34,536 nt of DNA. Origin: Elysia marginata (taxonomy: Eukaryota; Mollusca; Gastropoda; Plakobranchidae). A model generated the notes under the pieces. It was not told where the DNA came from. It ran no database searches and was given only the letters and a program-made list of their open reading frames with translations. Positions 11,847 to 22,899 of this stretch are shown here, in pieces (position 1 is the first letter of the stretch; each line of letters opens with the position of its first letter). The stretch spans positions 611,976 to 646,511 of the forward strand of contig BMAT01002802.1 of assembly GCA_019649035.1 (NCBI GenBank), read 5' to 3'. The position numbers and the translations under genes were made by a program.

Positions 11847-11932
<86 letters not shown>
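11745..11932 (+). repeat. (CTA)n microsatellite
   Basis: About 188 bp of CTA/TAC units have single interruptions near 11761 and a small CTGCTACTGCTACC block near 11834-11847. Predicted poly-Thr, poly-Tyr, poly-Val and poly-Ser ORFs on both strands are artefacts. The motif is the reverse complement of the GTA array at 5329-5409. Confidence 0.97.
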
Positions 11933-13170
11933 GCAATATCTGCCACCACTTCTACTACCTTTTATTTTTTATTTTTTTTTTTCCCTGTGCTTTCTATTCT
12001 TTTTGTGACCCGGTTTGATTAGATGATTAGATAACATTTTTTATTAGTTCATGCTGTATGTTGCGATACATTGACAGTTGAACAATTTAAATCTCTTAAA
12101 ACTAATGCGTGGTTAGGAATTTCTGACTACTTTTAAGTTCTTAAAAGGTAGGCATGCATTTAGTAGAATTAACAGAACATTACTAAACCCTCCGCTCCAA
12201 GAGTCGCGAGGGAGCACTTCCCCATTCCCAGTCCATATGGGACTGTCCAGCGTCACCACGGGGCCGAAAAATTTTAAGCTCAGTCTCTTGCTATGGTGAC
12301 TTTGTTAGTTGTTAAATCACTATTCTATTCTAGGGTTAAACATGGTACAAGTGACGTGATCTACTGAGAGGAGGGGATGAGAGAGAATGGGGGAGATTTA
12401 TAGAGAGAAGGGGGCTAGAGTAGAGGATTCAAGCTAGATTTGAGGGTAAGATTGATTACATTAAGTGGAAGATTCCTCTCAGATGTTCATTTTTTGAAGG
12501 TCTTATAGAGCTATTCTGCAAGGTTTAGTACAAACATGGATATGGGCGGTACCTCCTTTTGAGCACTTCCATTTTGCCTCTATGGCTTACTACCTTTTAG
12601 ATATTACATATTTATGTTACATTAATAATTGTTTCAATAAAAAATAATAGCATACTATTAAGTTTTTGCTTTTGTTTTGTTTTTTCGTGCATGGAATGTA
12701 AATATTGTTTGTTGTTATATTTTCTAATTTTATAGCCTGTTTTTATGGTGAAAATCCCGCTGTTTGATCCTGATGCAGTCATAAAAATTGCACATTTCAA
12801 TGTGTGAAGGCAAAAAATGTGGGCGAAGTAAACCATAGCTAGGGAGTGCCTGATTTTTTTGCAGTTAAAAAGCCATTCCTGCCATCGACGATTCGCGTTA
12901 CTGATGACTTAAAATGTTCTAGTTTATGAATTTTTAAAGTTCTCTTATATGCGGCCTGTATAATAGCGCGATTATTCTTAGTTTGTTGTTGAAAGTTAAA
13001 ACTTGTAATAAATGCGTTTATAGCAAAACTGGGACAGGAGATGTGTTTAATACTCTTGGTAATTGGTTTAACTTAGCTGGGAACTCCTAGTTTGTTATAC
13101 CCCATTAGCCATTTCTGGAGAAGTCGTACTGAGTGGACAATACAGAAAATTATGGCTTTTGTCGGTTGTG
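11933..13170. other. Non-coding DNA
   Basis: Nothing gene-like is visible. A G+C-richer patch at about 12188-12280 includes the palindrome GTCCATATGGGAC. The 74-codon minus ORF at 12612-12836 is A/T-driven and unrecognised. Confidence 0.5.
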
Positions 13171-13179
13171 GTAAGAACT

Positions 13180-13344
13180 AAAACTAGAGCTTAAATCTAG
13201 TTCATAAAACTAGAGCCGAAATCTAATTCATAAAACTAGAGCTGAAATCTAATTCATAAAACTAGAGCTGAAATCTAATTCATAAAAGTAGAGATGAAAT
13301 CTACATGTAATTCATAAAATTAGATCTGAAATCTAACTCAAAAT
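13180..13344 (+). repeat. 26-bp minisatellite, about six copies
   Basis: The consensus unit begins AAAACTAGAGCTGAAATCTA and ends ATTCAT. Copies lie head to tail. Copies 3 and 4 are identical over most of their length, copy 5 carries a 6-bp insertion (CATGTA), and the last copy is degenerate and truncated. Each unit contains CTAGAG and AATCTA words that partly mirror each other. Confidence 0.93.
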
Positions 13345-14590
13345 CGCTTCGAACACATAGTTATATTTTTGACCATTTTTAGCCATGGTTCTATGTTGGA
13401 AAATGGAACCCAACTTTGGTGGTATCTGCAAGTTTACATAGCACTAGCATTAATCCCTCTACATCAAAGTTGCAGAAACAAAAAGAAGCAAAACCATATC
13501 TCCCACCCAATGGTTGATTCTAGAGTAAAAACTGGCAATAGCACAAAATGTGGCATTTGTCTTTTAAATCAAACTGTTTTGTCAACAGCCTAGCGGAGAA
13601 ATGTTGTCCCTGGGATGAGATTGTTCTCGGGATGAGCAAACGGGGAACAGTATTGAAACAGAATGAAGATACCACGGGAAGTGCATGATACAGCCCTACG
13701 CCGACAAGATTAAACCAACAAAATCATAAACATCACAGGGTGGGGAGGAGACGCGTCTAGGCCCAGACAAAGACAGACGGTGCATGCCCGTAGGAACTTC
13801 TGAGAGATAGACTTGTGAAACATTGAAATTGTTCCGAGTCTGGCTGAACAGTGTGACTAACAGCCCCGTTTCTATTGGTCAGCCCTGTGTTTGTCTGTTT
13901 TTATCCCGCAGGAAGTCATCCGGAGTTGGAGTCAGGCGCGGGGGTAAAGTTTCTAGACTGCCGTGCTGCAGACAATGCCAGGTTAGTTAGAGAATTTTGA
14001 CACGGGGTAACAAAGTGTGGCGACACCGGCTGCCGCCATGTTTTGTTCTGTTTGACTTTGTTTGACTCCTTGACAGAGCTGCGGTTGAGCAGAGGTGTTT
14101 CCAACCTGTCACGAACCGCTATTATTGGTCTGTTTCGCCACGTCTAACTTTTATAATTAAATGTTGACTTTTGTTTATCCTTTGATTGATGTTTGTTTTC
14201 AAGTACTTTAAAAATGGGGTGGGAACTGATGGGTAGGCCTGGCCGATACTGGGAATCCTGGCACTAAAACCTATTTGTGGAAATTCCTCAAGAAATTATA
14301 AGATAGGTATCTGATGAATTAGTGTGGTATTTTGATGAAGAAAAGTTTTTTTTTTAATTTTGTCAAATATTTTTGAAAGTCATGTTGAGTTTGAGGATTT
14401 TTGTCATCATAAATCATGACATAATTATAAGACACTGATTCCTACAGTTTGTGCGATTATATGTATCTGCTATTTTTAACAAATATATTCTAATTAGGGC
14501 CTATATGTAATGAACTTTCTTAGTAACACCCATCTCTCTTTCTATAATTTTATTTTTTTCCTACAGACTTTCACATATCGGCTCTTCTTC
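13345..14590. other. Non-coding DNA with a G+C-richer patch
   Basis: About 13740-14130 is richer in G+C and holds ATTGG (inverted CCAAT) at about 13874 and 14125 and GCCGCCATG (a YY1-like word when read inverted) at 14032-14040. This could be a promoter remnant, but no downstream exon is visible. ORFs here are unrecognised. Confidence 0.4.
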
Positions 14591-14595
14591 GCTTG

Positions 14596-14671
14596 AAAAT
14601 ACCAGTACCATAAATCTTTGCAAAAATATTGATGTTATTGTCATAATACCAGTGCCATAAATCTTTATAAG
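14596..14671 (+). repeat. Partial local duplication, about 48-bp spacing
   Basis: AATACCAGTACCATAAATCT recurs about 48 bp later as AATACCAGTGCCATAAATCT. The rest of the unit is diverged. This is a small tandem duplication. Confidence 0.65.
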
Positions 14672-16100
14672 AACGTTCGCAACCTCTACGTATCTATAAC
14701 TTGTTCAAAAGCGTATCAGCAGTTTGTGGTATCTTCACCAGAACTCTGTACGCTCCACAACCAAACTCACGCATGCCAAGTTTTACAGGCGGCTTCTAGC
14801 TAATTTGTTTACCAAAGAGCTAATGAGCAACTAGAGGTTTTACCCTCAGGATATCCGATTTTTCGACACCATGTTGCGAAAAGCTAACCAGAGGGCTACC
14901 ATGTTTAAACATCGACACATATGACAAAAATACGCCCGAAGCGAAATTGGTAAGAACAGTTTTTGATGTGAGCTACTGATCGTAGCATCTTATGGTAAAT
15001 AAATATTCAGTGAGAAGACTAAATGCAAAGATAATAAGTAAAAATCTCCTCGACGAGATAAACTCCATGTTGTAGTATTTACCTTTACCTTTAATGCAAG
15101 GATTATGTCCTGAAAAAGAAAATTAGAGAAGACAATTACTCTTAAAACATAATTATTACTTGAAGATCAGATTAGGTTTGAAGGGCATGCATTTTTGTAA
15201 AGCCATGCCTGCAATAAAATGAAGGACACCATGTGACCATGCACATATCACACAAAAAGACCAAGCTCTGGTTAATTTCACATCTTTCACACTTCCACTT
15301 TGAGCTTTATACTTAGATGGAGAACAAAACTAAACTCACCACTGTAGTATGAATGGAAATAAAAACTAAAATCTCGCGCGTTCTAAGAGCCTCTCCTTGT
15401 TATTGAACCTTACGAGACTTTTGCTAAGTCATGAATTAGCAATGATATCTGTGCTGTAAAGAATTATAACTCCAAAACATTTTAACCCTCTGATACTTTT
15501 ATTTTGCATAGAAGCAACAAAGTCATGGAAAAAAATGAAATAAAATTAGAAAAAATATTTTTCCCATAAAGATCCCTCTACAAAGCAAGAACAAGCTTTG
15601 AATTTAAACAAACAAAAGACTTTTGAAAGACCTCATATAAATGTTAACAAAGACTCGTGTAATAAGCACATGGATTCTAAACTTCATTTTTTAAAAATAT
15701 GCATTATAACAATGCCTAGATGACTCAGTATTTTTTCTGCTGGCGAACGTTTTGTCACACATCCTGCCAGGGGTTGTTTGATACTGTAGTATTTTTTAGG
15801 TCGAACAACTGCTTTGTGCTATTAACTGTTTGAGACTACTATACGTACTATTGCTTGAACTTTTTACAGTTTCCTTTACTGAGGTAGGCCTTTTATATAG
15901 GGCTAGGGCTGAAACACGCAAGAGTTCTTTATCCAGTCTATCGCCGTTGAGAACAACTTTGATGGTATTGTTAGGTCAACATTTATCATTTTAAAAAATA
16001 TTATTTCACAAAATAACCCTGAAAAAGTGAATGATACTATAAATGTTTACAATACAAGTTAATAAGTTTCTTCTCAATTATCAGTACACATCTTTCGCGA
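14672..16100. other. A/T-rich non-coding DNA
   Basis: No ORF of note, RNA gene or repeat is recognised. Confidence 0.55.
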
Positions 16101-16111
16101 AGTGTGCGATT

Positions 16112-16546
16112 TAACCGAAACTACCTTTTCTAACCGACTGTGTCACGTAACCGAAACTAGTTTTTCTAACCGAGTATGTCAGTTAACCGAAACTAACTTT
16201 TTTAATCAACCGAGGTCGGATTCCGTATATTGAGGTTATCGTTTTTATCTGGTACAGAATTCTATCGGTTCTAAAACACTAGAGGCATACGTACACAATG
16301 TTTTGTGTAAATTATNNNNNNNNNNNNNNNNNNNNNNNNNNNNNNNNNNNNNNNNNNNNNAACCGAGTGTGCCACTTAACCGAAACAAACGGTTCTAACC
16401 TAGTATGTCAGTTAACCGAAACTAAATTTTTTTAACCAACCGAGGTGTGATTCCGTATATTGATGTTATCGTTTTTATCTGGTACAAAATTCTATCGGTT
16501 CTAAAACACTAGAGGCATACCGTACACAATGTTTTGTGTAAATTAT
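16112..16546 (+). repeat. 36-bp-period repeat duplicated across an assembly gap
   Basis: The left block has TAACCGAAACTA at 16112, 16148 and 16184, spaced exactly 36 bp. It is followed by a unique-looking segment to 16315. After the N run, 16361-16546 repeats 16132-16315 with scattered substitutions and one indel, including TAACCGAAAC at 16377 and 16413 (again 36 bp). The structure is a larger tandem unit of at least 184 bp that itself carries an internal 36-bp minisatellite. The N run between copies suggests the array may be longer in the genome. Confidence 0.92.
16316..16360. other. Assembly gap of 45 N
   Basis: The gap falls exactly between the end of one copy and the start of the next copy of a tandem repeat, which is where short-read assemblies break. 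Confidence 0.98.
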
Positions 16547-17790
16547 GATTCCCATCAATACCATGGTGGAACAGGCAGCCCGGGATTAAGCCCAGTAGAG
16601 AAACACTCCAGCATTGATTTCAGCAACTAATAACGTTCCGAAACGTGTTCATAGCATCATTTTTTCTGTTCATACTTTGGCTTCACGTGTTACAATTATT
16701 GCCACAGTTTTTATCAGTGATGTAAGCCATCCAACCAATAGTCACATCAAGCCAAGCCAGTAGCCATTGGACGCTCATTCCCTGAAGAGGGTAATCTACA
16801 CCAGGGCGAAAAAAAACCCTCAACACCGCGCTGCCCAACGTTGACTCTCCACTGTTGAGAAGCTGAGTGGGAGCCAAGGGTTGCTTGGAAAATTAAACAC
16901 CGGCCAACAAATCGAGTCAACTCTTATTGGCTTAGCAATTGTGTATTCCTTGATAGAAAAGCAAGCATTTCAGCAGCCGCGGAGCGAAGTAACGGGCGGC
17001 GACTTTTTGAGCCAATTCCTTGCCGGCTATTCAACATCATGTTCAGACTGAAAGACAACACCCAGCCCTGTCGGTCGAAGCCCTGGACAGTTGCAGCTTT
17101 TGAAGGGAGATGAAATGAACGTGATGGTGTGCCACGGAACAGCCTTTTTTTTTCATCTTCAAGTCAGCTTCTTTGTCCATTATTTTTATTTAATTGTAAA
17201 AGTTTAAAGATTCAAAAAAATTTTCTCGTTTGTGTTGTGCTCAGTGAAACTGATAGTTTTTTTAAGTGCCTTTAAACAAACAGACTACTGAAAGAGGATA
17301 ACAATGTCTTGTTCCTTAACTAGTACTACTCGAGAAAAACTTGTAGGGGCAAACACCGACCCCTGCTTTTAATCGTGCAAGTGTATTACCAAAAATGCAA
17401 AAAAGAATACATTGGTGAGACTTTGCTATGGAACGTGGGGAATATGGGATATATAAGTTAAAACTCAAAAAAACAAAACAAAACAAAAAAACAAAAAAAC
17501 AAAGAAACAAACCAATATTTATGGAGGATAAAAATAAAGCTGTATGCACCGTCCTTATAAAATCTTCATTAACAAAACGCTTCTAATTGTTATGCTTTTT
17601 CAAACAAGAAAGTAATCGGAAGAGAGGCTGCAATTTTTCAGTAACGATTGATAATTCCAAATTCATGACCATAAATTATTTTAGCTAACAGTACTATCTC
17701 CAAAAATGCAAAGGAGTGGAAAAGTTTTTGTGTTTGACGATCATGAAAACTGACTATGATGTAATTCAACAGAGCACTACTTTAAAACTT
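16547..17790. other. Non-coding DNA with CCAAT-rich patch
   Basis: About 16550-17110 is G+C-richer and contains several CCAAT/ATTGG words (near 16734, 16764 and 16925), a CACGTG at about 16685, and CGGCGAC-type words near 16997. A promoter or other regulatory region is possible. The 64-codon minus ORF at 16683-16877 is unrecognised. An A-rich CAAAA run lies at 17467-17512. Confidence 0.35.
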
Positions 17791-17795
17791 CATCA

Positions 17796-18023
17796 TTGAC
17801 CCAACGCTGTGGAAGGCCTGCCTGGCGCGGAGAAGTCACCAAGGGAGCAAAGACGTATGAACAGCAGCGTCTACAGGCAGCGAAGACCAAACGAGCAGCA
17901 CATAAGGCCCGAGTCCACTGCAACCCAACTCCGCAGGCTACAGCTGCGCCATGGACCTGCCCCCACTGCAACACTAGCGACTTTAGGGCTCGGATGGGCC
18001 TCATCAGCCACCTCCAATATTAA
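17796..18023 (+). pseudogene. LINE ORF2 C-terminal fragment, zinc-finger type
   Basis: The frame reads a basic helix-like segment with AWRGEVTKGAKTYEQQR and AAKTKRAAHKAR, then WTCPHC, then FRARMGLISHL before a stop. This arrangement, a Trp-containing segment, an Arg/Lys-rich linker and a terminal CxxC...R(A/S)R(I/M)GLxSH motif, is the familiar end of reverse transcriptases encoded by many animal non-LTR retrotransposons. The frame starts after an in-frame stop at 17757, so nearly all of ORF2 (endonuclease and RT) is missing, as expected of a 5'-truncated insertion. The stop comes right after SHLQY, so the final Cys or His of the finger is lost. Family assignment is by recalled motif, not by search. 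Confidence 0.7.
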
Positions 18024-18168
18024 TTATTGCCTTGAAATAGAAGGCTTTCACTTCTTTAATAATCAGATCGAATCGTATTTGAAGCCTATATCTCTCCTAT
18101 CTGTCAAGCATATCGCTCAATACAATGACAAACATCTTAAAAAGGGGTTGACAAAACGAGGCACGCCA

Positions 18169-18704
18169 CTAGACTCAATTTATAGAATTCTCTGGTCAAA
18201 TCTATCTTAATACACAACTGTGCTACAAGGGCTGAAACAAAAGCATATGAAGACAAAGTGGACTCCTTTCACATGAATTAGCCTAAAAGAGTTCTCATAA
18301 TTCGCTACCCAACGAAAACATTAAACTAATGCCTTGCTATACAAAACGTATAAAGATGTCCCACTTTCCCTCCAAACACTAGAACCAAGATGGAGACTAT
18401 CTGGACATACAATGAGGCGAAATCCAGCCATCCCTGCAAATAGAGCTATAACTTAGGGCCTAGTACTTCAGCAAAAACATTATAAGGACAAAGCTTGTAT
18501 GCAGTGCTGCCGATAAGGATAAACAACGACTTGAAGAAAATCCAGCACGAGGGCATTAAATTCACCTCACGCAAAAACTTGGAATATCTACTCAAATTGG
18601 CCCAGAGAAGACAAGAATAGTCGCACTTTGTCTCGGAGATAAAGAGATCAGCCGAAGTTGTAATATTCGTCGACTCTGTCAGTGAAAGGCATTATGTCAA
18701 GTAG
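18169..18704 (+). pseudogene. Decayed LINE ORF2 C-terminal fragment
   Basis: Pieces of one ancestral protein appear in order, switching between plus frames 1 and 3. They are LDSIYRIL, then VKSILIHNC and KVDSFH, then RVLIIRYPTK, then RWRLSGHTMRRNP and IPANRA, and finally NNDLKKIQHEGIKF, LAQRRQE and SHFVSEIKRSAEV. This matches the recalled layout of the region after the RT domain in animal LINEs (LLYNC, DSFHR, RWxLxGHxxR, LAxDRxxW). Damage includes at least three frame changes and in-frame stops at 18279, 18327, 18351, 18454 and 18618, the last where the family usually has Trp. The natural C-terminus appears to be the TAG at 18702-18704. It lies about 150 bp after the other LINE end in the same orientation but is a different lineage, since both are C-termini. 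Confidence 0.75.
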
Positions 18705-19930
18705 GTCATAATGCGAGAACTAAAATGTTTTTTTTTTTTGGTCAAACTTGATCAAGCTAAAGCAAACACAAATCAATAAAAGGTGAAAAAATTCCGAAAT
18801 AATACTAAACTAAAACACATACAAATTTAAAAATAGTGGAGGCAGCCATGACTGCGCAATCAAATGATCGAAAGATTTTAATAACGTTAGAGCATAGTGA
18901 TGACATCGTTGCTGAAGTTACTAGATCTATAAGCCGAGCGTTCTAACCATAGTAAATGCAGACATTTCGGGCATTTCCACTTCAAGCCTACTTCTCTCGA
19001 CTGTTAATTTCATACCTTTACATCTTTCAATCTTATATCGTAACACACAGCTCCGTCTTCCCTCAGCAAAATAATAGCGCCAGGAAGCCTTAGAAGATGA
19101 CAAAAGATTTTCTGAGAAGTCTACAGTCAGATACAACCTGAGAGGTCAGGATATTTCATTCAAACACTTTTCAAAAGATGAGTCCAATTTTGATCAGGTG
19201 ACTACATCAGGAGAGCACTTAAACCCAGATCTAGAAACAAATGTTTGATGACCTATTTGTGAAGGAAATAATACCACGAAAATTCAACTAGTTTCTAGGG
19301 GAAAGATTGTAAAAGAAAATTTTTTTCAGCCTCATAACACAAGAGGGTCAAATGACTCATGTATGACTCATGTGTTTGTCGTATACACGCATAAATAGAC
19401 GAGCCCGTCGAGGGAAGTCTTGGCCGCATTTAAGAAAGCTAAGATGGAAACAGATAAGAGAACATGATAGAACTATGCAAACAAATTCAAAGAGCGAAAA
19501 GTGTGTTTCCTACCAGCTTAAGACAGAGGACCAAAATTATGCATAAGGTTGATAAGTTTCCACGACACAGACACAGACACAATCTGCACCGCGTTATCAA
19601 TGCTTGGTCTTAAAATGGAATTATTTATTTTCACATTTTAGGCCTGCTCAAGAACTTGCACGTTTAATGAGTTCAGTTTCAAATTTTATCGTTGCAACAT
19701 CAATAGATACAACTGAATAAAACGTTTTCGTTACTACATTATTACTTTTTAACATCAACCAAGCTCATAGAATCAAAACATGTTATGTTAAAACAGAGCA
19801 GATACAGATAGAGTGAGCGGACGAGAGAGGCGGAGAATAGGATAGCGGGTTGGAGAAAAATAGAGAAAGAGACAGATTGCTCTAGCAACAAAAATCGGTA
19901 GAGAGCTAAAGAAAGGTGAGAGGGAGGCAG
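18705..19930. other. Non-coding DNA after the LINE remnants
   Basis: A T run at 18728-18739 follows closely after the LINE end. On the minus strand near 18925-18955, GGTTAGAACGCTCGGCTTAT resembles part of a tRNA D-arm/anticodon region, but there is no good B box. No gene is recognised. Confidence 0.45.
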
Positions 19931-19938
19931 GGAAAGAA

Positions 19939-19941
<3 letters not shown>

Positions 19942-19993
<52 letters not shown>

Positions 19994-20024
19994 GAGCGAG
20001 AGAGAGAGAGAGCGAGAGAGAGAG
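19942..20024 (+). repeat. (GA)n microsatellite with a 16-bp higher-order unit
   Basis: Pure GA at 19942-19980 is followed by GA interrupted by CG every 16 bp (19981, 19997, 20013), showing unit duplication after the point change. The minus-strand poly-Ser/Leu ORF covering it is an artefact. Confidence 0.96.
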
Positions 20025-21290
20025 GTGGATAGAACAACGTCTTAACTGTCTATACTGTACAAAGTTAAACATTTTTAACGTTTTATGAATCCCTCATCAA
20101 TCTCTCTTTTTCTCTCCTATTGTTCTTTTCTTGGATGCTCTCAAAATGCAAATCATATAAAGGTGCATTCATAATGGTTTACAACTTGCCTTATCTTAAA
20201 AACGTTTGCAGTGTTTGTATTGAGTCGCTAGTTGTTCTAAGATTATTGTGAAGTGATACTTGAAAAGATCATCTCAGTGTTCAATCTCCACAAGACAGAG
20301 GTTTCTCAATAGGTTTACGTGTTTTCGTTTTGTTTAGGTAACAAGTCTGGACACTCAACGGGCGCACGTCATCAAATCAGCAAATGTCCTGAGTTTGTCA
20401 TGAGCTTTACCGTGTGTTCGGTAAAATATTAATATTAATGATGAGGTTATCGATGGTTTGAAAAGTTACCTGTAATAACCAAAAAAGAAAAAAAATTGTG
20501 ACAGAGAACGTCTGATTAAATAAATTGTATAAATTAAGGAGAAAATAGAAATGAGTATTACTCTGTCAGTTGACGGAATAATGTGCACACATTTCGTAGT
20601 CCTGAATTGTCATGTAATATGGCTAGTAGTTTTATCGGTAAACCTTGGCTCCGAAAACCTTTGATTTGAGGAATTTTTTAATCATTTGACTCAGTTCCAT
20701 GACTTAAGACATTTCCCAGGGCTCTGTGACAAAAGTTAGAGTAAAATTACAGAGTACATAAAAACGAATGTTGCAAGAAGACGGGTTTAATAGAGTATGA
20801 AATGAAGGATAACTCTAGTGTTTGAAAGAGATATTCTATTTCAGCATTAATGTAAAATCACTATCATTTGTTTGGTTACTTTTTATGGCGTCTTTAAAGA
20901 GTATCATTTATCGCCAGAGAGGCTTTTAGTTTGATACTTGCTACAGACACAAAGATATTCTTCTGCCGCCCGCGTAACCGCTCTCTAGCAACGTTTGACA
21001 AACTTGTGTCCACGTGAAATGTAACCCTCGCTTCAGAAAACCAGAGGACAAATACAGAAATTCAAAACGCCAGACTCCTCGTCGCTGCTCGGACTTCATC
21101 TGGCAGCAGACAAGCTGAAACAAAGATGCGAGAACTTGACAACTGTGTTAGAATGTTTTTTTTTTAAATTCCTTTGTTTTTCCCAAATTTGCCTTTGTGG
21201 CGTGCTGGCGAAGGCAACATCCTTCTCTACCCCTACCCTTCATCATACCATTCCACCTTACAAGAGTTTGTGGTCATTATGAAAAAAGTG
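20025..21290. other. Non-coding DNA
   Basis: No gene or repeat is recognised. The 60-codon minus ORF at 20941-21123 has no motif. Confidence 0.5.
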
Positions 21291-21298
21291 AATGAGAA

Positions 21299-21508
21299 TA
21301 GTAATGTATTATAACAGTACAATTATAATGACATTAATAATAACAGCAATAGCAACATCAATAATAATTGTAATAACAATAATAATAGTAATAATAATAA
21401 TGATAATGATAATAATAGGAATAAATGATAATAATATTAATATAATAGTAATAATAATGATGATGGTGATGATGATGATGATGATGATAATGATGATGAT
21501 GATGATGA
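21299..21508 (+). repeat. AAT-rich imperfect repeat passing into (GAT)n
   Basis: Imperfect AAT/ATA/GATAAT units from about 21299 grade into nearly pure GAT/ATG units at 21457-21508. Poly-Ile, poly-His and poly-Met ORFs on both strands come from this low-complexity DNA. Confidence 0.93.
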
Positions 21509-22770
21509 CCATATAATAGTGAAAAATATAAGAATAACAATAAGCTAAAACAATAACAGCTCTAGCCGCTTTATGTAAAAGAATTTGAAATTCAATATTA
21601 TTAACAATTAAGCCAATCCATACAAAATTTCGATCAACATCTGTATACATAGATCTACTATACATAATAAACAAGAAATATAGCTTACATATACTCTTAT
21701 ATTAAATTAAAAACAAATTATGTTAGATTACTTTGTTGTAAATTTAGATTATGTAAAACTAATCGCTAACGGTTCGTGAAATTTCTTTGGTGAATAAACA
21801 ATCAACCACTTATCCGGAAACGGACAATCACAAAAGCTTGCAATTTAACTAAGGTCTCAAAGGTTTCCTTGGTCTGAGTAGGAACTGCCTATGTAATGGA
21901 CAGAGCGGAGGGGGTAGGGCTTTTCCTTAAATAAAGTGTTCATGCAGGCAGTGTGGACTGCAACTTGCGATAATTTAATATGATGTTATATTTCTCTCGG
22001 TCAACAAGAGGCGATACCCGAAACTCTTAACAAAACAGCTGTGTTATTACCACTATGTCCTGAGTTTAGGATAGGAGCGTCCCCCCTGTGGCCGCGCTCG
22101 CTTGCAGACATAGAGCCATCAGACGGATGGGTTGGACGGACGAGTCAGGTCTTTAGGTGATGTCTGCAAGAGTAAACAGCCGAGAACAATCTGACAGCAG
22201 AGCAGACGATCAGAAGAGCTGTGTCTACAGGCCTGGCGTCACTTCCAAGTTTGTCAGCGGCCCTCTGGCGTCTCCCCCTATCTCTGCCGTACAACTGTGG
22301 CAGCAGTAGCAAAAAAACATTAGTTGATTCTTATGGGTTTTTTTTCTCTCTTTCCAAATAGCTGCCCAAGGATTAAAATATGTCTGGTTTGTCTGGATGA
22401 GGATAAGCAAGAACTTTTTTTTTTTAGATATGGAGTGAAGAGGAAAGACTGAGGGAGGAGGGGCGTCCTCGCATGAAAGGAAACGAGAACTCAAAAATAG
22501 TGGGAGGAACTTAACGGGCATCCCAGTTTTTTTTTGTCCGAGGGATATAGAAAAAACGCTACGATAAAAACTGTTTAAAAGTCCTTGGTAGTTTCAATAG
22601 ATTATTCTATAATATAAGATTTGAAAGCATGGTGGAACGTAACATGATAAGACGTTAAATATCTTCCGAAACTTAGCTAAAACAAGAAAGGCTGCAAGCC
22701 ACAGGGAGTGTTGGACACTACACAGGCGACAACTTCAACCAAAGTGCAGTCTGGAAACTCTTCGACTGAC
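21509..22770. other. Non-coding DNA with a G+C-richer patch
   Basis: About 22075-22300 is G+C-richer. Within 22170-22205 it has GTAAACA (Fox-like), ACAAT (Sox-like) and TGACAG (Meis/TGIF-like) words, and two TGTGG (Runx-like) words lie nearby. These are short words and chance cannot be excluded. A 98-codon minus ORF at 22225-22521 is unrecognised. Confidence 0.35.
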
Positions 22771-22771
22771 T

Positions 22772-22797
22772 CCCCCCCCCCTCTCTCTCTCTCTTTC
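22772..22797 (+). repeat. C run plus (CT)n
   Basis: Ten C (22772-22781) are followed by CT repeats and CTTTC. Similar C homopolymers occur at 23874-23884 (11) and 25742-25757 (16). Confidence 0.9.
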
Positions 22798-22837
22798 TAA
22801 CTCTCTCACTGCATCTCTGTGCTCTCCAGTTCGCCGC

Positions 22838-22887
22838 CACGTGATGGTCAGTGTTTGACCCCTGCAGGCTGACCAGTCGAAGGGTCA
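22838..22887. promoter_or_regulatory. Possible nuclear-receptor half-site cluster with an E-box
   Basis: CACGTG (22838-22843) is followed by GGTCA (22846-22850), TGACC (22856-22860), TGACC (22870-22874) and GGTCA (22883-22887). The first pair forms an inverted repeat, and the four half-sites sit within 42 bp in a G+C-richer patch. GGTCA is the core nuclear-receptor half-site and CACGTG the bHLH core. Function is inferred from motif density only. Confidence 0.3.
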
Positions 22888-22899
22888 AGAGATAGAGAC

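Noticed and set aside
11683..12018. 111-codon ORF of Thr and Tyr, with an opposite-strand Val/Ser ORF
   Set aside because: Translation of the CTA microsatellite in several frames.
16112..16205. CRISPR-like array (36-bp spacing)
   Set aside because: The 36-bp period is continuous repeat without unique spacers, in a eukaryotic context with no cas genes.
19788..20072. Ser/Leu-repeat ORF
   Set aside because: GA microsatellite artefact.
21292..21674. Ile-, His- and Met-rich ORFs on both strands
   Set aside because: Products of AAT/GAT low-complexity DNA.
22225..22521. 98-codon minus ORF in a G+C-richer patch
   Set aside because: No domain, Lys-run low complexity from poly-T, and no supporting splice or start context.
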